Shown in pieces: positions 44,103 to 53,231 of a stretch of 64,000 bases of DNA; within the stretch, counting starts at the first letter, position 1, and each line of letters starts with the position of its first letter. A model generated the notes under the pieces. It was given only the letters and a program-made list of their open reading frames with translations, did not search any database and was not told where the DNA came from. A program made the translations under genes and the position numbers. Where the stretch lies: contig CM066036.1 in assembly GCA_033557465.1 (NCBI GenBank), positions 724,235,828 to 724,299,827 on the forward strand. Reading direction: 5' to 3'. Origin of the DNA: Ichthyophis bannanicus. Its lineage: Eukaryota > Chordata > Amphibia > Gymnophiona > Ichthyophiidae.

Positions 44103-44573
44103 AAATCTCTTCCCACCAACCGAGTGATTCCAAAGTGACTAATACTAAATACTAAAGTTGTGTGTAATATTTTTTTGTCGGAAGTTATTGCCTTGAGAGA
44201 TCTCTCCCTCTTGAAGCGTGACTTCCCTTTTAATTACTCTTATGGTAACCAAACCACCGTATAAAAACTTGTGAAGTAATTGCATTCAAACCTGATGCTA
44301 CATCACAGACTTAATTAATTTAATTAAAAGTTCACTATTGCAGATCTCAACGAACACAGTACTGCGTTTAGAACCGCACTCTTTTCTTCGGCTCTGCCTC
44401 AATGCTTAAATATCTGCTATTCATACTCATCTGGATTAATATCCTCTTTCGTTCAACAAGCTGTTTCTTTCAGCTCTGCTCAAATCATAACTTCTCCGTC
44501 TCCTGAACCGGACCTCTCCGTTGTTGCAGTCTTACTTCTGTGAGTCTAAGGCATAATGAAAAAGTATTTAAGG
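44103..44573. repeat. Left inverted arm (pLTR) of the Penelope-like insertion
   Basis: It runs from AAATCTCTTCCCACC to AAAAAGTATTTAAGGG. Compared with the right arm it has about 14 extra bases (TTGTGAAGTAATTGC, near 44269) and few substitutions. The start of the GIY-YIG frame is inside this arm. Confidence 0.85.
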
Positions 44574-45001
44574 GCCTATTGTGTGATTTATGTCAACAGT
44601 CGATTGAAGGAAAAGAATGGTTGGTTCCACAAACTACTATAAAACAAATATCTAAGGGGTTCACCACATGTTCGACTTCTTATGTGGTTTACATTCTAGT
44701 CTGCCCTTGTTCAAAGGTCTATGTAGGTCGAACGATCAAGAAGGTAAAACTTCGTCTACAGGAGCATGCATCCAGAATACGTAATTCTGTTATTACAGCC
44801 CCTTTGGTACAACATTGCATAGAATTTAACAACTCATTTTCGGATTTCCGGTGGCGTATTATTGATCAAGTTCCCCTGAACCCGAGAGGGGGTGATAGAG
44901 AACAACGGCTTCAATGGGTTGAACAAAGCTGGATTTTCCGGATTGACTGCTTAGAGCCAAAGGGGTTGAACTTGGAACAAGATTGGTTAAGCCTAGTTTG
45001 A
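44540..45001 (+). CDS. GIY-YIG endonuclease region of a Penelope-like element
   Basis: An open frame of 153 codons. The first dozen residues (MSLRHNEKVFKG) are encoded in the arm. Then a Cys pair (LLCDLCQQS), and STSYVVYILVCPCSKVYVGR followed by KLRLQEHASRIRN: these carry the GIY-YIG-type VYI...VYVG strands, the catalytic Arg in KLRLQEH, and the Penelope-typical CPC insertion. It ends GLNLEQDWLSLV. Intact elements place this nuclease after the RT, where it nicks the target. Here the RT is missing, so the frame is a C-terminal remnant. The ATG used may not be a real start. Confidence 0.7.
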   Translation: MSLRHNEKVFKGLLCDLCQQSIEGKEWLVPQTTIKQISKGFTTCSTSYVVYILVCPCSKVYVGRTIKKVKLRLQEHASRIRNSVITAPLVQHCIEFNNSFSDFRWRIIDQVPLNPRGGDREQRLQWVEQSWIFRIDCLEPKGLNLEQDWLSLV

Positions 45002-45081
45002 CATCATATAACCAAGTGTTGAATCTGCTATAGGATTGGTTGAGCCTAGTTTGACAACGAAAAAAAGGCGGGCTGTTGAAG

Positions 45082-45541
45082 CCTTTAAATACTTTTTCAT
45101 TATGCCTTAGACTCACAGAAGTAAGACTGCAACAACGGAGAGTTCCGGTTCAGGAGACAGAGAAGTTATGATTTGAACAGAGCTGAAAGAAACAGCTTGT
45201 TGAACGAAAGAGGATATTAATCCAGATGAGTATGAATAGCAGATATTTAAGCGTTGAGGCAGAGCCGAAGAAAAGAGTGCGGTTCTAAATGCAGTACTGT
45301 GTTCGTTGAGATCTGCAATAGTGAACTTTTAATTAAATTAATTAAGTCTGTGATGTAGCATCAGGTTTGAATGGTTTTTATACGGTGGTTTGGTTACCAT
45401 AAGAGTAATTAAAAGGGAAGTCACGCTTCAAGAGGGAGAGATCTCTCAAGGCAATAACTTCCGACAAAAAAATATTACACACAACTTTAGTATTTAGTAT
45501 TAGTCACTTTGGAATCACTCTGTTGGTGGGAAGAGATTTAT
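45082..45541. repeat. Right inverted arm (pLTR) of the Penelope-like insertion
   Basis: It is the reverse complement of 44103-44573, apart from a 14-base deletion and scattered substitutions. Just before it, GATTGGTTRAGCCTAGTTTG is tandemly duplicated (about 44982 and 45036). Confidence 0.85.
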
Positions 45542-45590
45542 TAAAGTGAGTGAAGGGTGGAATAATTTTTAGTTTCGGTTTTCTCAACAT

Positions 45591-46021
45591 GGCAAAAGTC
45601 AGGCACAGTAAAGGCTGTTGAAGCTAACCAGGCAGCAGCTAAATAATAAACCACACAATTTAGTAATCACTGAGCTTGAGGTAATAATTTGTCAGTAATT
45701 GGTTCAGTATCACCTTACAATGGTCCCTCAACTAGTTGCTTGAGAGACTTCTTAGAAGGATTCTAGCATCTCCTACTTACAGTTGTTCCAAGAATTGGTA
45801 CTCTTTGATCTAGATTTGGTAGATTTAGATGCTCCATTAACAGCATCCCACCTTAAGATGGCTTCTGTAATACATATATAAGACAACTTTCAAAAAATGT
45901 GCCTAAATGTAAAGTCAGCAAGGACTTTTTACCTATAGATGTTCAATCAATTTTCAAAGTGAAAATTGTGCCTCTCTCTTTAACAATTAATCCCAGGTAC
46001 AATCCTTTCCTCTTATTCACT
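45591..46021. other. End of ATATTCAG-type repeat and unassigned stretch
   Basis: 45591-45650 completes the repeat split by the Penelope insertion. 45660-46021 is unassigned. A segment 45782-45865 has an acceptor-like ACTTACAG and one open frame but only a weak donor (GTAATA), so no exon is called. Confidence 0.45.
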
Positions 46022-46385
46022 AATATAGTGGTTCTCAAATCAGTCCAGGGGACACACAAAGATGGTCTGGTTTTCAGGATATCCACAATGAATGCTTTGC
46101 CCCCATTGTAGGCAACTTTATAGAAACATAGAAACATGATGGCAGAAAAAGACCACATGATCTTTCTAGTCTGTCCTTCCATATCAAATTTATTTATTTA
46201 TTTATTTATCGTTCTTATATACCACACTCTTTCTCATCAGCGCGGTTTACAGTAAACATAAAGTGCTCACAGATAGCAACAGGCTATATTAAAGTACTGT
46301 CTTATGAATATTCCTTGTAGCTATCCTGAAAATTGGAATGGTTGGTTTTGCAATGTTTCCCCAGGACTGATTTGAGAACCACTGC
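46022..46385. mobile_element. hAT-type fold-back MITE interrupted by two LINE tails
   Basis: The left end GTGGTTCTCAAATCAGTCC and right end GGACTGATTTGAGAACCAC are exact inverted copies. The left arm (GGTTTTCAGGATATCCACA) and right arm (AGCTATCCTGAAAATTGG) continue the pairing. About 46125-46182 is a CR1-like tail (AACATAGAAACATGATGGC) and 46187-46290 an L2-like tail in minus orientation. Confidence 0.75.
46187..46290 (-). mobile_element. L2-like LINE 3' tail (minus)
   Basis: (TTTA)n followed by ATACCACACTC and GCGCGGTTTAC, the reverse complement of the usual tail. Confidence 0.75.
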
Positions 46386-46477
46386 TCTAATCCATATTCT
46401 TATTTTTTATTAAGTCTGCTATGTTTACCATTAATCTCATTTCATATGTTTCTTACTTTCCTAATTTTTGATTGAAA

Positions 46478-46577
46478 GCTGAGCCTAATGGTTAAATCAG
46501 TAGACTGAGAACCAGGGATCCTTCAGATTCCACTGTCACTCCTTGTGCAAGTTGCATAACACTCCATGGCCTCAGGT
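46478..46577 (+). mobile_element. CORE-type SINE, 5' part
   Basis: TGAGCCTAATGGTTAAATCA (A box region), a degenerate B box AGATTCCACTG, then CTTGTGCAAGTTGCATAACA, CCATGGCCTCAGGTAC. Truncated before the tail. Confidence 0.7.
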
Positions 46578-46584
46578 ACAAACT

Positions 46585-46800
46585 TAGGGCCCGATATTCC
46601 GTGGCAGTGACTAACACAATTACAGCAGCTAGCTGTCACTGCTGAACCCTGGCATGGAATATCCAAGTTGCTCGGATTGCTATGAAGCTAACCAGACAGT
46701 GGTGATATTCAGCTGCTACCCGGTTAGCTTCAGTGGTAGACGTTAGGCTAGACATTACAGAGTTGTGTTATCTGCATGCAAAGACACGCTAGTCTTTCTG
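46585..46800. repeat. ATATTCAG-type repeat
   Basis: Starts GGGCCCGATATTCCGTGGCA and contains GTGATATTCAGCTGCTACCC and GGTTAGCTTCAGTGG, as in 31315-31700. It lies between two SINE pieces in opposite orientation. Confidence 0.55.
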
Positions 46801-46925
46801 CACTGGCCAATAAGTTTGCACCTGAGGCACTGGAGGGTTAAGTGACTTGCCCGAGGCTGGTGGGATTTGAATCTTGGTCACTGGTCTCCAGAGCATTGCT
46901 TTAACACTAGGTTACTCCTCCGCTC
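46801..46925 (-). mobile_element. CORE-type SINE, 5' part (minus)
   Basis: The reverse complement reads GGAGGAGTAACCTAGTGTTA, a B-box-like GATTCAAATCCC, CGGGCAAGTCACTTAACCCT, CCAGTGCCTCAGGTGC. It stops at the same internal point as the plus copy at 46577. Confidence 0.8.
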
Positions 46926-47870
46926 CACTTCATTGTTAATGGATGAGAGAAGCAGGTGAAAGGGGGAGGAGGAACATGGTAAGTGCAGGAATTTAGGCAA
47001 GGAGAGGTGTAGGGCAAGCATATCTGGGTGGAGATGGGCAGGCAGGCCAGTCATGAGCTCATTACCTAGAGGAGAACTGTCTTGAGGAGTCATGGTCTCT
47101 GGATGCATTTGTTATATGAAGGCTCCACAGGGTTTGTGGAATCTGAATGGTAGGAGGGTGTTTTTTTATGTGGAGAGGTCATCAGGAGAAAGGCTGCATA
47201 GGACACTGAAGGGAAAATCTGTGTCAGTGACAATGTGGTTCAGCAGTGTAGCTGTTGGGATTTAGTGGGGGAGAACTGGTTTCCTTTTAGTGGTTCTCCC
47301 ATGGTTCTAGTGCTGGTGCTGGCCTGAGCTTTTGCTGCTTGTGCTACTGGAAACATTTTGCCAGGTAAATTTGGGGGAAGTAAGAGTAAGAGGGGCAGAT
47401 CTGTAATAGAAAATAACAGAGGGGATACACATTTGGCTTAGGTGAAGGATTTCTGGGTTGCATGGTTCCTGTAAAGCTTGCTCAAATTTCACAAAAGAGG
47501 TTAGTTTTTCGGGAGTGGGGTAAGCATACTGTCTTATAGAGTGTGATTGCAGCAGATTCTAGACTGAATGTATTTGGGCACTAGTGACATCATGGCAACT
47601 TAAGAGAGGGAGTGAGTGAAATCATAAGTGGTATAGCAGAATAGGGCTCCTGGTAGGAGAACTTCAAGGACGCTGAAGTGTTTGGTGGATATAGAGTTGA
47701 ATTCAGGAAAGGACTGGAAAAAAATCAAAGCGGTGTCTGCTTGGTTTATCTGCCTTCCTATTCCAAAATGTATCTGTATCGCCTTAATTCACTCTTGGTT
47801 CATTCCTTAGGAAATTACTTCTGATCTTTGGAAAATTTGATCCACTATGTTTGAGGAAATCCCATTTTTC
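46926..47870. other. Probable intron, nothing recognised
   Basis: Unique-looking; small frames on minus (47108-46878, 47492-47307) have no motif. Confidence 0.4.
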
Positions 47871-47874
47871 CTAA

Positions 47875-48002
47875 GGAGTATGTTTACTAAATGGCGGTAG
47901 CAGACTCCATGCGATATCAGAGTCGCGGCCCCATTGACATCAATGGGGCTGGGGCTCCGATATTGCACGGAGTCCGCTACTGCCATTTAGTAAACATACC
48001 CC
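47875..48002. mobile_element. Harbinger-type palindromic MITE (copy 2)
   Basis: 128 bp flanked by TAA (47872-47874 and 48003-48005). GGAGTATGTTTACTAAATGG at the left pairs with the right end, and the centre CCCCATTGACATCAATGGGG is a perfect palindrome. Same family as 26669-26795. Confidence 0.9.
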
Positions 48003-48370
48003 TAAGACTCAAATCACACATTTCTGTTGGCTGTTGTGATTTAAAGAAAAGCATTACATTTTATTTTTGTATTTCCTTCTGGAATTAAAGTGCATGATAC
48101 AGTATAAAATACTAGTTAAATTAAAGAAGTAACAAATTGATTCTGACAGTTTTTCTGTAACTTATAATAGCTTTTGGATTTTGCATCACGGTTACAGACT
48201 TTCAGGATATTTACTTTTAGTACAAAAAATCATTTCTGTTTTGCACCTTTTATGATTCCTTTTATGATTCTTTAATTATTCTTTTTATAGTTTACATCAT
48301 CTGAAAGCTTTCATTCCCCCTTTTCTGCTTTAACATTGACCACTGATGAGAATTAACATGTTTCCCACAG

Positions 48371-48419
48371 CCAAAAGTGATCGATACTGGGACCTTACAA
48401 AACCGGCCACAATGCATTT
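48371..48419 (+). CDS. Candidate penultimate coding exon of the host gene
   Basis: Acceptor TGTTTCCCACAG ends at 48370. 49 nt of open reading (KSDRYWDLTKPATMH) run to donor GTAAGTGTAT at 48420. The exon enters after one codon base and leaves two bases (TT). Joined to 50385 these give Leu and the frame stays open to a natural stop. Two strong splice sites around a short in-frame segment, plus agreement with the next exon, make this the best host-gene evidence in the window. The protein is not recognised. Confidence 0.55.
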
Positions 48420-48892
48420 GTAAGTGTATTCTGTGACTTTTTAACCATTTTCCTTCAACTAGGCATTACATCAATACTGAGAATTAAAAATGTTACCACA
48501 GTTTAGAATTTCTTTGCTCATTGCTTTAAAATGAATGCTCGCTTTTGATTGATTATAAGATTATGTAGTGAAAGGGCTTACATTGCCACTGGCTTTCATG
48601 CCTATGTTAAATCAATGCTGACATCCATGTACAAAGTGCATGAATATGATATTTTATTTGTGCATTATCATTACCATAGGTTCTTGGGTATTAATACTAA
48701 TATGCATGCCAACATAAAATTGTATAGATAGGATACATGAGCTCCTTTTTCAGACAAATTAATCAAGTCTGTAAAACCGTCACTAACAGACACAGTTTTT
48801 AGATCATGCACTATGAAAATACAGGAAACAGATTTGCATATAGTATATAACCTGTGAATCAGGTTGTATGTCCATATTCTCTGTAATGTTAT

Positions 48893-49083
48893 GTTATAAT
48901 GTTATAATGCCCTGTTCAATGTAATTTCAGTTTGTTCAATGTAAACCGCACTGATGCAGAATAGCGCGGTATATAAGAGAATATAAATAAATACATAAAT
49001 AAATAAATGTTACGTTTTTTGTAAACTGCCTTGATCATTGAAAATGTGGTATATAAGCCTTTCCAATAAATAAATAAAATAAA
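48893..49083 (+). mobile_element. Two L2-like LINE/SINE tails in tandem
   Basis: The first (to about 49008): TTCAATGTAAACCGCACTG then GCGCGGTATATAAGAGAATA, (AAAT)n. The second (49010-49083): TGTAAACTGCCTTGATCATT then GTGGTATATAAGCC and (AATA)n, a different subfamily. Confidence 0.8.
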
Positions 49084-49169
49084 GCTTGAAAACAGAACCT
49101 TTGTGTTCTCATGAGGACTAGATTTGGAGACATCAAAGCAGTTTGTATTTTAGCTCCATATGGAACATT

Positions 49170-49954
49170 GGGGCATGTTTGTAGTGTGGGGTTAACATGC
49201 AGTTAGCATGCTTTTATATCATAGCAGGGACAAAGCAGCCATTACAAATGCAGAATGTGGGAGGCAATGGCATGTTGGATGCTTCAGGTGCACGATAGTA
49301 TTGACCGCATGCTAACACCAATGTCCCCCACCCCCCTAGCCAGGTGTATGCCACTGGGACCATATCTCTGCTGTATGTAGGGTTTGGGACAACTGGTAGA
49401 TGCTCCCAGGACAAAACCAGACCACATCTAGGTAGCTGCTACATGCCATGGAACCTGAGGGTCCTGTCAGCAGAGATGCTGTATATGTGACACATGGCTA
49501 GAGACATTGCTGCATGAAGTGTCTGTGGATATCAGAGCAAGAATGCTGCATCTGCATGAGCAGGGGGCCTTAGTCTGGTCAATGTAGTGTGTCACCATTG
49601 TCCAGAGTGTGGGCACTGGAAGGTGACTCCTCCTCACCCTCAGTCTCCCAAGGTGCCTGACAACCTTGGGTACAATTGATAGGTCTACACGCCTCTGGTC
49701 CTTGTCATCACCTGTATCCAACAAGCACTGTACCTCTGCTAATGAGTACCCTTAATGTGGCCACGCTAGATGAATGTGGTGTTTCTGCCCACTCTCCACC
49801 ACAACTCCACCCTAACCCATCTGTTCATGTGATGCTGGGGTAGCATGGGATTTTTAGCGTGGATAGTTTTTTACTGTGGGCTCATGCCTACTGCAGTGCT
49901 AAGACGTGCATTAGTGCCACACTAAACTCTATCGTGCTTTAGTAAACATGTTCC
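49170..49954. mobile_element. Harbinger-like non-autonomous element
   Basis: The left end GGGGCATGTTTGTAGTGTGG and the reverse complement of the right end, GGAACATGTTTACTAAAGC, are related to the other Harbinger-type ends here. Both sides carry ATT (49167-49169, 49955-49957). Interior frames (49467-49724 minus) show no clear domain. Confidence 0.55.
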
Positions 49955-49957
49955 ATT

Positions 49958-50384
49958 GTGTTTACAGTTATGTCCTGGTACCATAGGAGAAAAAAGAATG
50001 ATGAGCTCTATACTAAGCAAATAATGATACTTATGGGAGGCATTGGCATTAAAAAAAAAAAGATTACATTAAGAAATATTTTTCAGTAAATAGGAACATT
50101 TCTAGATAAGCTAAATTATCTGTAAGTAGAATAAACCAATGTTAAACTGACAAATGGCCCATAAGATGCTTTAGGTTGCATTCATAAATCTAAATTTTCA
50201 TGTTATTTTTAGTTATCAACCAAACACCAATGATTCCGTTGATTCAAAATAATATTTATATTTACTTAATGGACATTTATAAATTATAATTAAGATATTT
50301 CTTGTGTAGAAAATATTCTGTGCAGGGTAGCATTGGCTCAAGTTTAATTTTTACTGATGTTTATATCTAACCTCTGTGTTTTAG
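49958..50384. other. Intron before the last host exon
   Basis: AT-rich, no repeat recognised; ends with CTCTGTGTTTTAG. Confidence 0.45.
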
Positions 50385-50475
50385 AGAAAATGGAATCAAA
50401 TTGAGTCCGACAAGTACAAAAGAGCAGTTATTGCATCAAACAGCACAACTATTGAAACACCTTAATCCAAGTTAA
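50385..50475 (+). CDS. Candidate last coding exon of the host gene
   Basis: Acceptor CCTCTGTGTTTTAG ends at 50384. The first base completes the Leu codon from 48371-48419. The frame then reads ENGIKLSPTSTKEQLLHQTA, QLLKHLNPS and stops at TAA (50473-50475). The stop is followed by an untranslated region of about 230 nt with AATAAA at 50708. The sequence is polar and Gln/Leu-rich, possibly helical at the C-terminus. No named family is recognised. A competing frame from the same acceptor is also partly open but does not continue the previous exon. Confidence 0.55.
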
Positions 50476-50735
50476 ATAAATCTAAGCTAGAAACTCTACT
50501 TCCAGCTAAATCATGTGGAAAGTAAAGTGAGCAAGCTTTATTTTATATTTGGCAGACGCTGGATCAGGAAAATGTTCATGTTCCTGAAGCTTTGTAGGTT
50601 CAAAATGTCTTTAGTGTATTTTGGCTTTTCTTTCTATGTCTTATTTGGCTGTGTAGAAGATGCTAGTTTGAAAGCAATATTAACAACGGACCTTGGCGAA
50701 TTTTCTCAATAAAAGAGACGGAGTGAGGCCTCTTC
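50476..50735 (+). other. Probable 3' untranslated region of the host gene
   Basis: Sequence from the stop codon to shortly after the AATAAA. The small frame 50515-50712 inside it has no support. Confidence 0.45.
50708..50713 (+). terminator. Polyadenylation signal AATAAA
   Basis: Canonical hexamer 233 nt after the candidate stop codon, in a unique-looking context (CTCAATAAAAGAG). An earlier AATAAA also lies at about 50475-50480, overlapping the stop region. Confidence 0.4.
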
Positions 50736-51039
50736 CACCCCATTGAAGACATGAGGTAGAGGGATCGGGGAAATAATCTTCTTCCAGGAGTGCCTCTCCT
50801 TTAAGATTGATTTATTAAGGGAGTTTATCCATTCTGACTAAAGGATAGAGTGCCTAGTAAATGAGGGTCTACTTGCACCATCTATCAGCACCCCCCCCCA
50901 CACCAATCCCTTTTTTAAGTCCCCTTACGCTGTCCTCACCCAATCTTTTCTAATCCACTTGCCTTCTTCAATCTTGTTCAGCCTCATCTAGTCTCCTTAT
51001 TGTTCACGTACACTGTATCTTGCCTTTCTTATACTACTA

Positions 51040-51560
51040 CTACTACTAATAATTTATATGGTGCTATAAGGCATATGCAATGCTGTACAGACACACACAA
51101 AACATAGTCCCTAATTGTCAGAGTTTTCAATCTAATCAAAACAGAGAAGACAATAGATAAGAATAAAGGTACAATAGGGAAAAGTAAGGAGACCCAAAGA
51201 AAACAAAGGATCAGGATCCAAAAGCTGCCTCAAAGGGATGAGCCTTTAGCATGGATTTGAAAAGAGGGAGCAATGAAGCCTAATGTACAGACTCGGGTGG
51301 TTTCTTCCAAGCAATAAGGATCAGCAAGCTGAAAAGGAACAAAGTCTGGAGTTGGTAGCGGAAGAAAAGGGCATAGAGCGGAGTAAGCCAGGAAGAGGAG
51401 GGGTGTAGGGAGAGAGGAGAGGTAGTGTGGTGCATTAGAATGAATGCATTTATAGGTCAGAAGGAGAAGTTTGAATTGGATATGGAAATGTAAGGGGAGC
51501 CATACCCTCTTTTTATGCAGTCTCGCTCTCACTTCTCTCTTTCAGCTCACTATCTTATCT
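51040..51560 (-). mobile_element. L2-type LINE 3' fragment with (TAC)n tail (minus)
   Basis: Starts with TACTACTACTACTACTAATA, then the reverse complement of a LINE 3' end. The minus frame 51532-51230 includes PLHFHIQFKLLLLTYKCIHS and APHYLSSL, the L2 LHWLP..R..FKL..LTYK..H..AP.YL block. Same family as 61995-63060. Confidence 0.8.
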
Positions 51561-51609
51561 ACAGCATTCTCTATCTCAAAATCCTCTGTGTAAAAGGCTC
51601 CCATCTCAG

Positions 51610-52267
51610 GGTACACCATAGGGTATGATACTAACCACAAAGAGAGAATTTGAAAGGAAGCTTGTTATGGAATAAAAAACAAAACAAAAAAACCTTTCAA
51701 GTACATTTATGAGAGAGTCATTTGGACCATTAGATGATAGAGGGGTAAAAGGGACAGTAAGGAAGGGCAAGGCCATAGCAGAGGTAGTGAATAAATTCTT
51801 TGCTTTGGCCTTTACTGAAGATGTGGGGGTGTTACCTATGCCAGAAATGATATTTAAAGGTGGTGTATAGGAGGAACTGAAATAAATCTCAATAAAGCCG
51901 GAAGATGCAATATAACAATTTGATAAACCAAAGAGTAGCAAATTACCTGGATTAGATGGGATGCATCCCAGGATACAGTGTACAATTGTAGATTAGGAAC
52001 TGGTTAAAAGATAGAAAACAGAGAGTAAGGCTAAATGGCCAATTTCCTCAATGGAGAAAGGTGAATAGTGGAGTACCTCAGGGATCTGTGCTGGCCTGCT
52101 TCTTTTTAACATATTCATAAATGACCTGGAAAAGGGAACAGTGAGTTAAGTGATCAAATTTATACATGAGACAAAATTATCCAAAGTTGTTAAAATACAA
52201 GAGGACTGTGAAAAAATGCAATATGACCTTGTTAAATTGGGAGACTGGATGTACAAATGGCAGATTC
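51610..52267 (+). mobile_element. CR1-like LINE, first part of a split copy
   Basis: Reads ESFGPLDDRGVKGTVRKGKA, VVNKFFALAFTEDVG, LPGLDGMHP, then NWLKDRKQRVRLNGQFPQW and SGVPQGSVL. The collinear continuation (MHLGKNNPNYSYMLQGS, KKDLGVIVDNTLKPS, KKANRMLGI) is at 57960-58200. All between was inserted later. Confidence 0.8.
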
Positions 52268-52636
52268 AATTTATTTATTTATTTATTTAACAGGTTTTCT
52301 ATAACGCCTTTTCCTTAAATCAAAGCGGTTACCAAGACACAAGAAGGGAGAACAGAGGCAGGGAGGCATACACTGACTAAACTATACAGTGAAGGTAAAA
52401 TTGGGATACACAACATCAAGGAACTGTTACAGATAAACACGTTACATGCAGGCTATAATAATAAAGACTTGTTAGGTGTCTGTGCCATAGTGCTCAATGA
52501 AGAGTACAAACTTCAGTTGTTTTCTGAACTCCTTTAAATCATCTATGGATCGCACATCGGGAGGGAGAGAGTTCCAGATAAGTGGGGCCGATAAGGAAAT
52601 TGCCCTTTGTGTAGTACATTTACACGCTTTTCTGAA
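52268..52636 (-). mobile_element. L2-like LINE 3' end (minus), first part of a split copy
   Basis: (TTTA)n then the reverse complement of a LINE end (CAAAGCGGTTACC near 52321). The minus frame near 52640-52490 reads KCTTQRAISLSAPLIWNSLP, then DDLKEFRKQLKFVLF. It follows directly on the 57957-57365 piece (SNTLSTPS), so one copy was opened by the LINE at 52637. Confidence 0.8.
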
Positions 52637-53231
52637 GCTACTCCAGCATCCCGGCCTAACTCCTGCTCTCCCGGCGAGGATCGATCCGGCCGGGGCACCA
52701 GGACCGCCTCCAACACCAGCTGCTGTCCAATCGGGGCAGCCGGCAGGCCCATTTAAAGAGGAGCGCCGTCGGGCGCATGGCCTCTCGCTCCTCCAGCACC
52801 CCGGCCTAACTCCTGCTCTCCCGGCGAGGATCGAGCCGGCCGGGGCACCAGGACCGCCTCCAACACCAGCTGCTGTCCAATCGGGGCAGCCGGCAGGCCC
52901 ATTTAAAGAGGAGCGCCGTCGGGCGCGTGGCCTCTCGCTCCTCCAGCACCCCGGCCTAACTCCTGCTCTCCCGGCGAGGATCGAGCCGGCCGGGGCACCA
53001 GGACCGCCTCCAACACCAGCTGCTGTCCAATCGGGGCAGCCGGCAGGCCCATTTAAAGAGGAGCGCCGTCGGGCGCGTGGCCTCTCGCTCCTCCAGCACC
53101 CCGGCCTAACTCCTGCTCTCCCGGCGAGGATCGAGCCGGCCGGGGCACCAGGACCGCCTCCAACACCAGCTGCTGTCCAATCGGGGCAGCCGGCAGGTCC
53201 ATTTAAAGAAGAGCGCCGTCAGGCGCGCCCG
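52637..53231 (+). promoter_or_regulatory. Four tandem 150-bp CpG-rich monomers (putative LINE promoter)
   Basis: CTCCAGC starts units at 52641, 52791, 52941 and 53091, almost identical, with exact 150-bp period. Each has a CCAAT box (CCAATCGGGGC; first at 52727) and, about 20 bp on, ATTTAAAGAGGAGCG (first at 52751), a TATA-like box. By analogy with mouse L1 monomers this is probably an internal Pol II promoter. Because 150 is divisible by three, a spurious 272-aa frame (52497-53315) runs through it. Confidence 0.75.

Larger units (their letters stand above)
44103..45575 (+). mobile_element. Penelope-like element with long inverted arms
   Basis: The 15-bp sequence CGGTTTTCTCAACAT flanks the insertion exactly (44088-44102 and 45576-45590). 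Inside are two long inverted arms (44103-44573 and 45082-45541), a 508-bp centre with a GIY-YIG frame, and a 34-bp unpaired right end. Penelope-like elements carry pLTRs that may be direct or inverted and often lack most of the RT. The RT is absent here. A TATA-less promoter inside the arms is possible but not visible. Confidence 0.8.

Noticed and set aside
44859..45116. Minus-strand frame starting like the GIY-YIG frame
   Set aside because: The shared start peptide comes from the inverted arm; the rest is antisense of the GIY-YIG region.
45782..45868. Exon-like segment with acceptor ACTTACAG and one open frame
   Set aside because: The donor is weak (GTAATA) and its phase does not fit between the exons at 19670 and 48371.
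50515..50712. 65-aa frame after the last host exon
   Set aside because: Lies in the probable 3' UTR; no start context or homology.
51046..51062. (TAC)n microsatellite
   Set aside because: It is the tail of an L2-type LINE in minus orientation, as at 62007, not an independent satellite.
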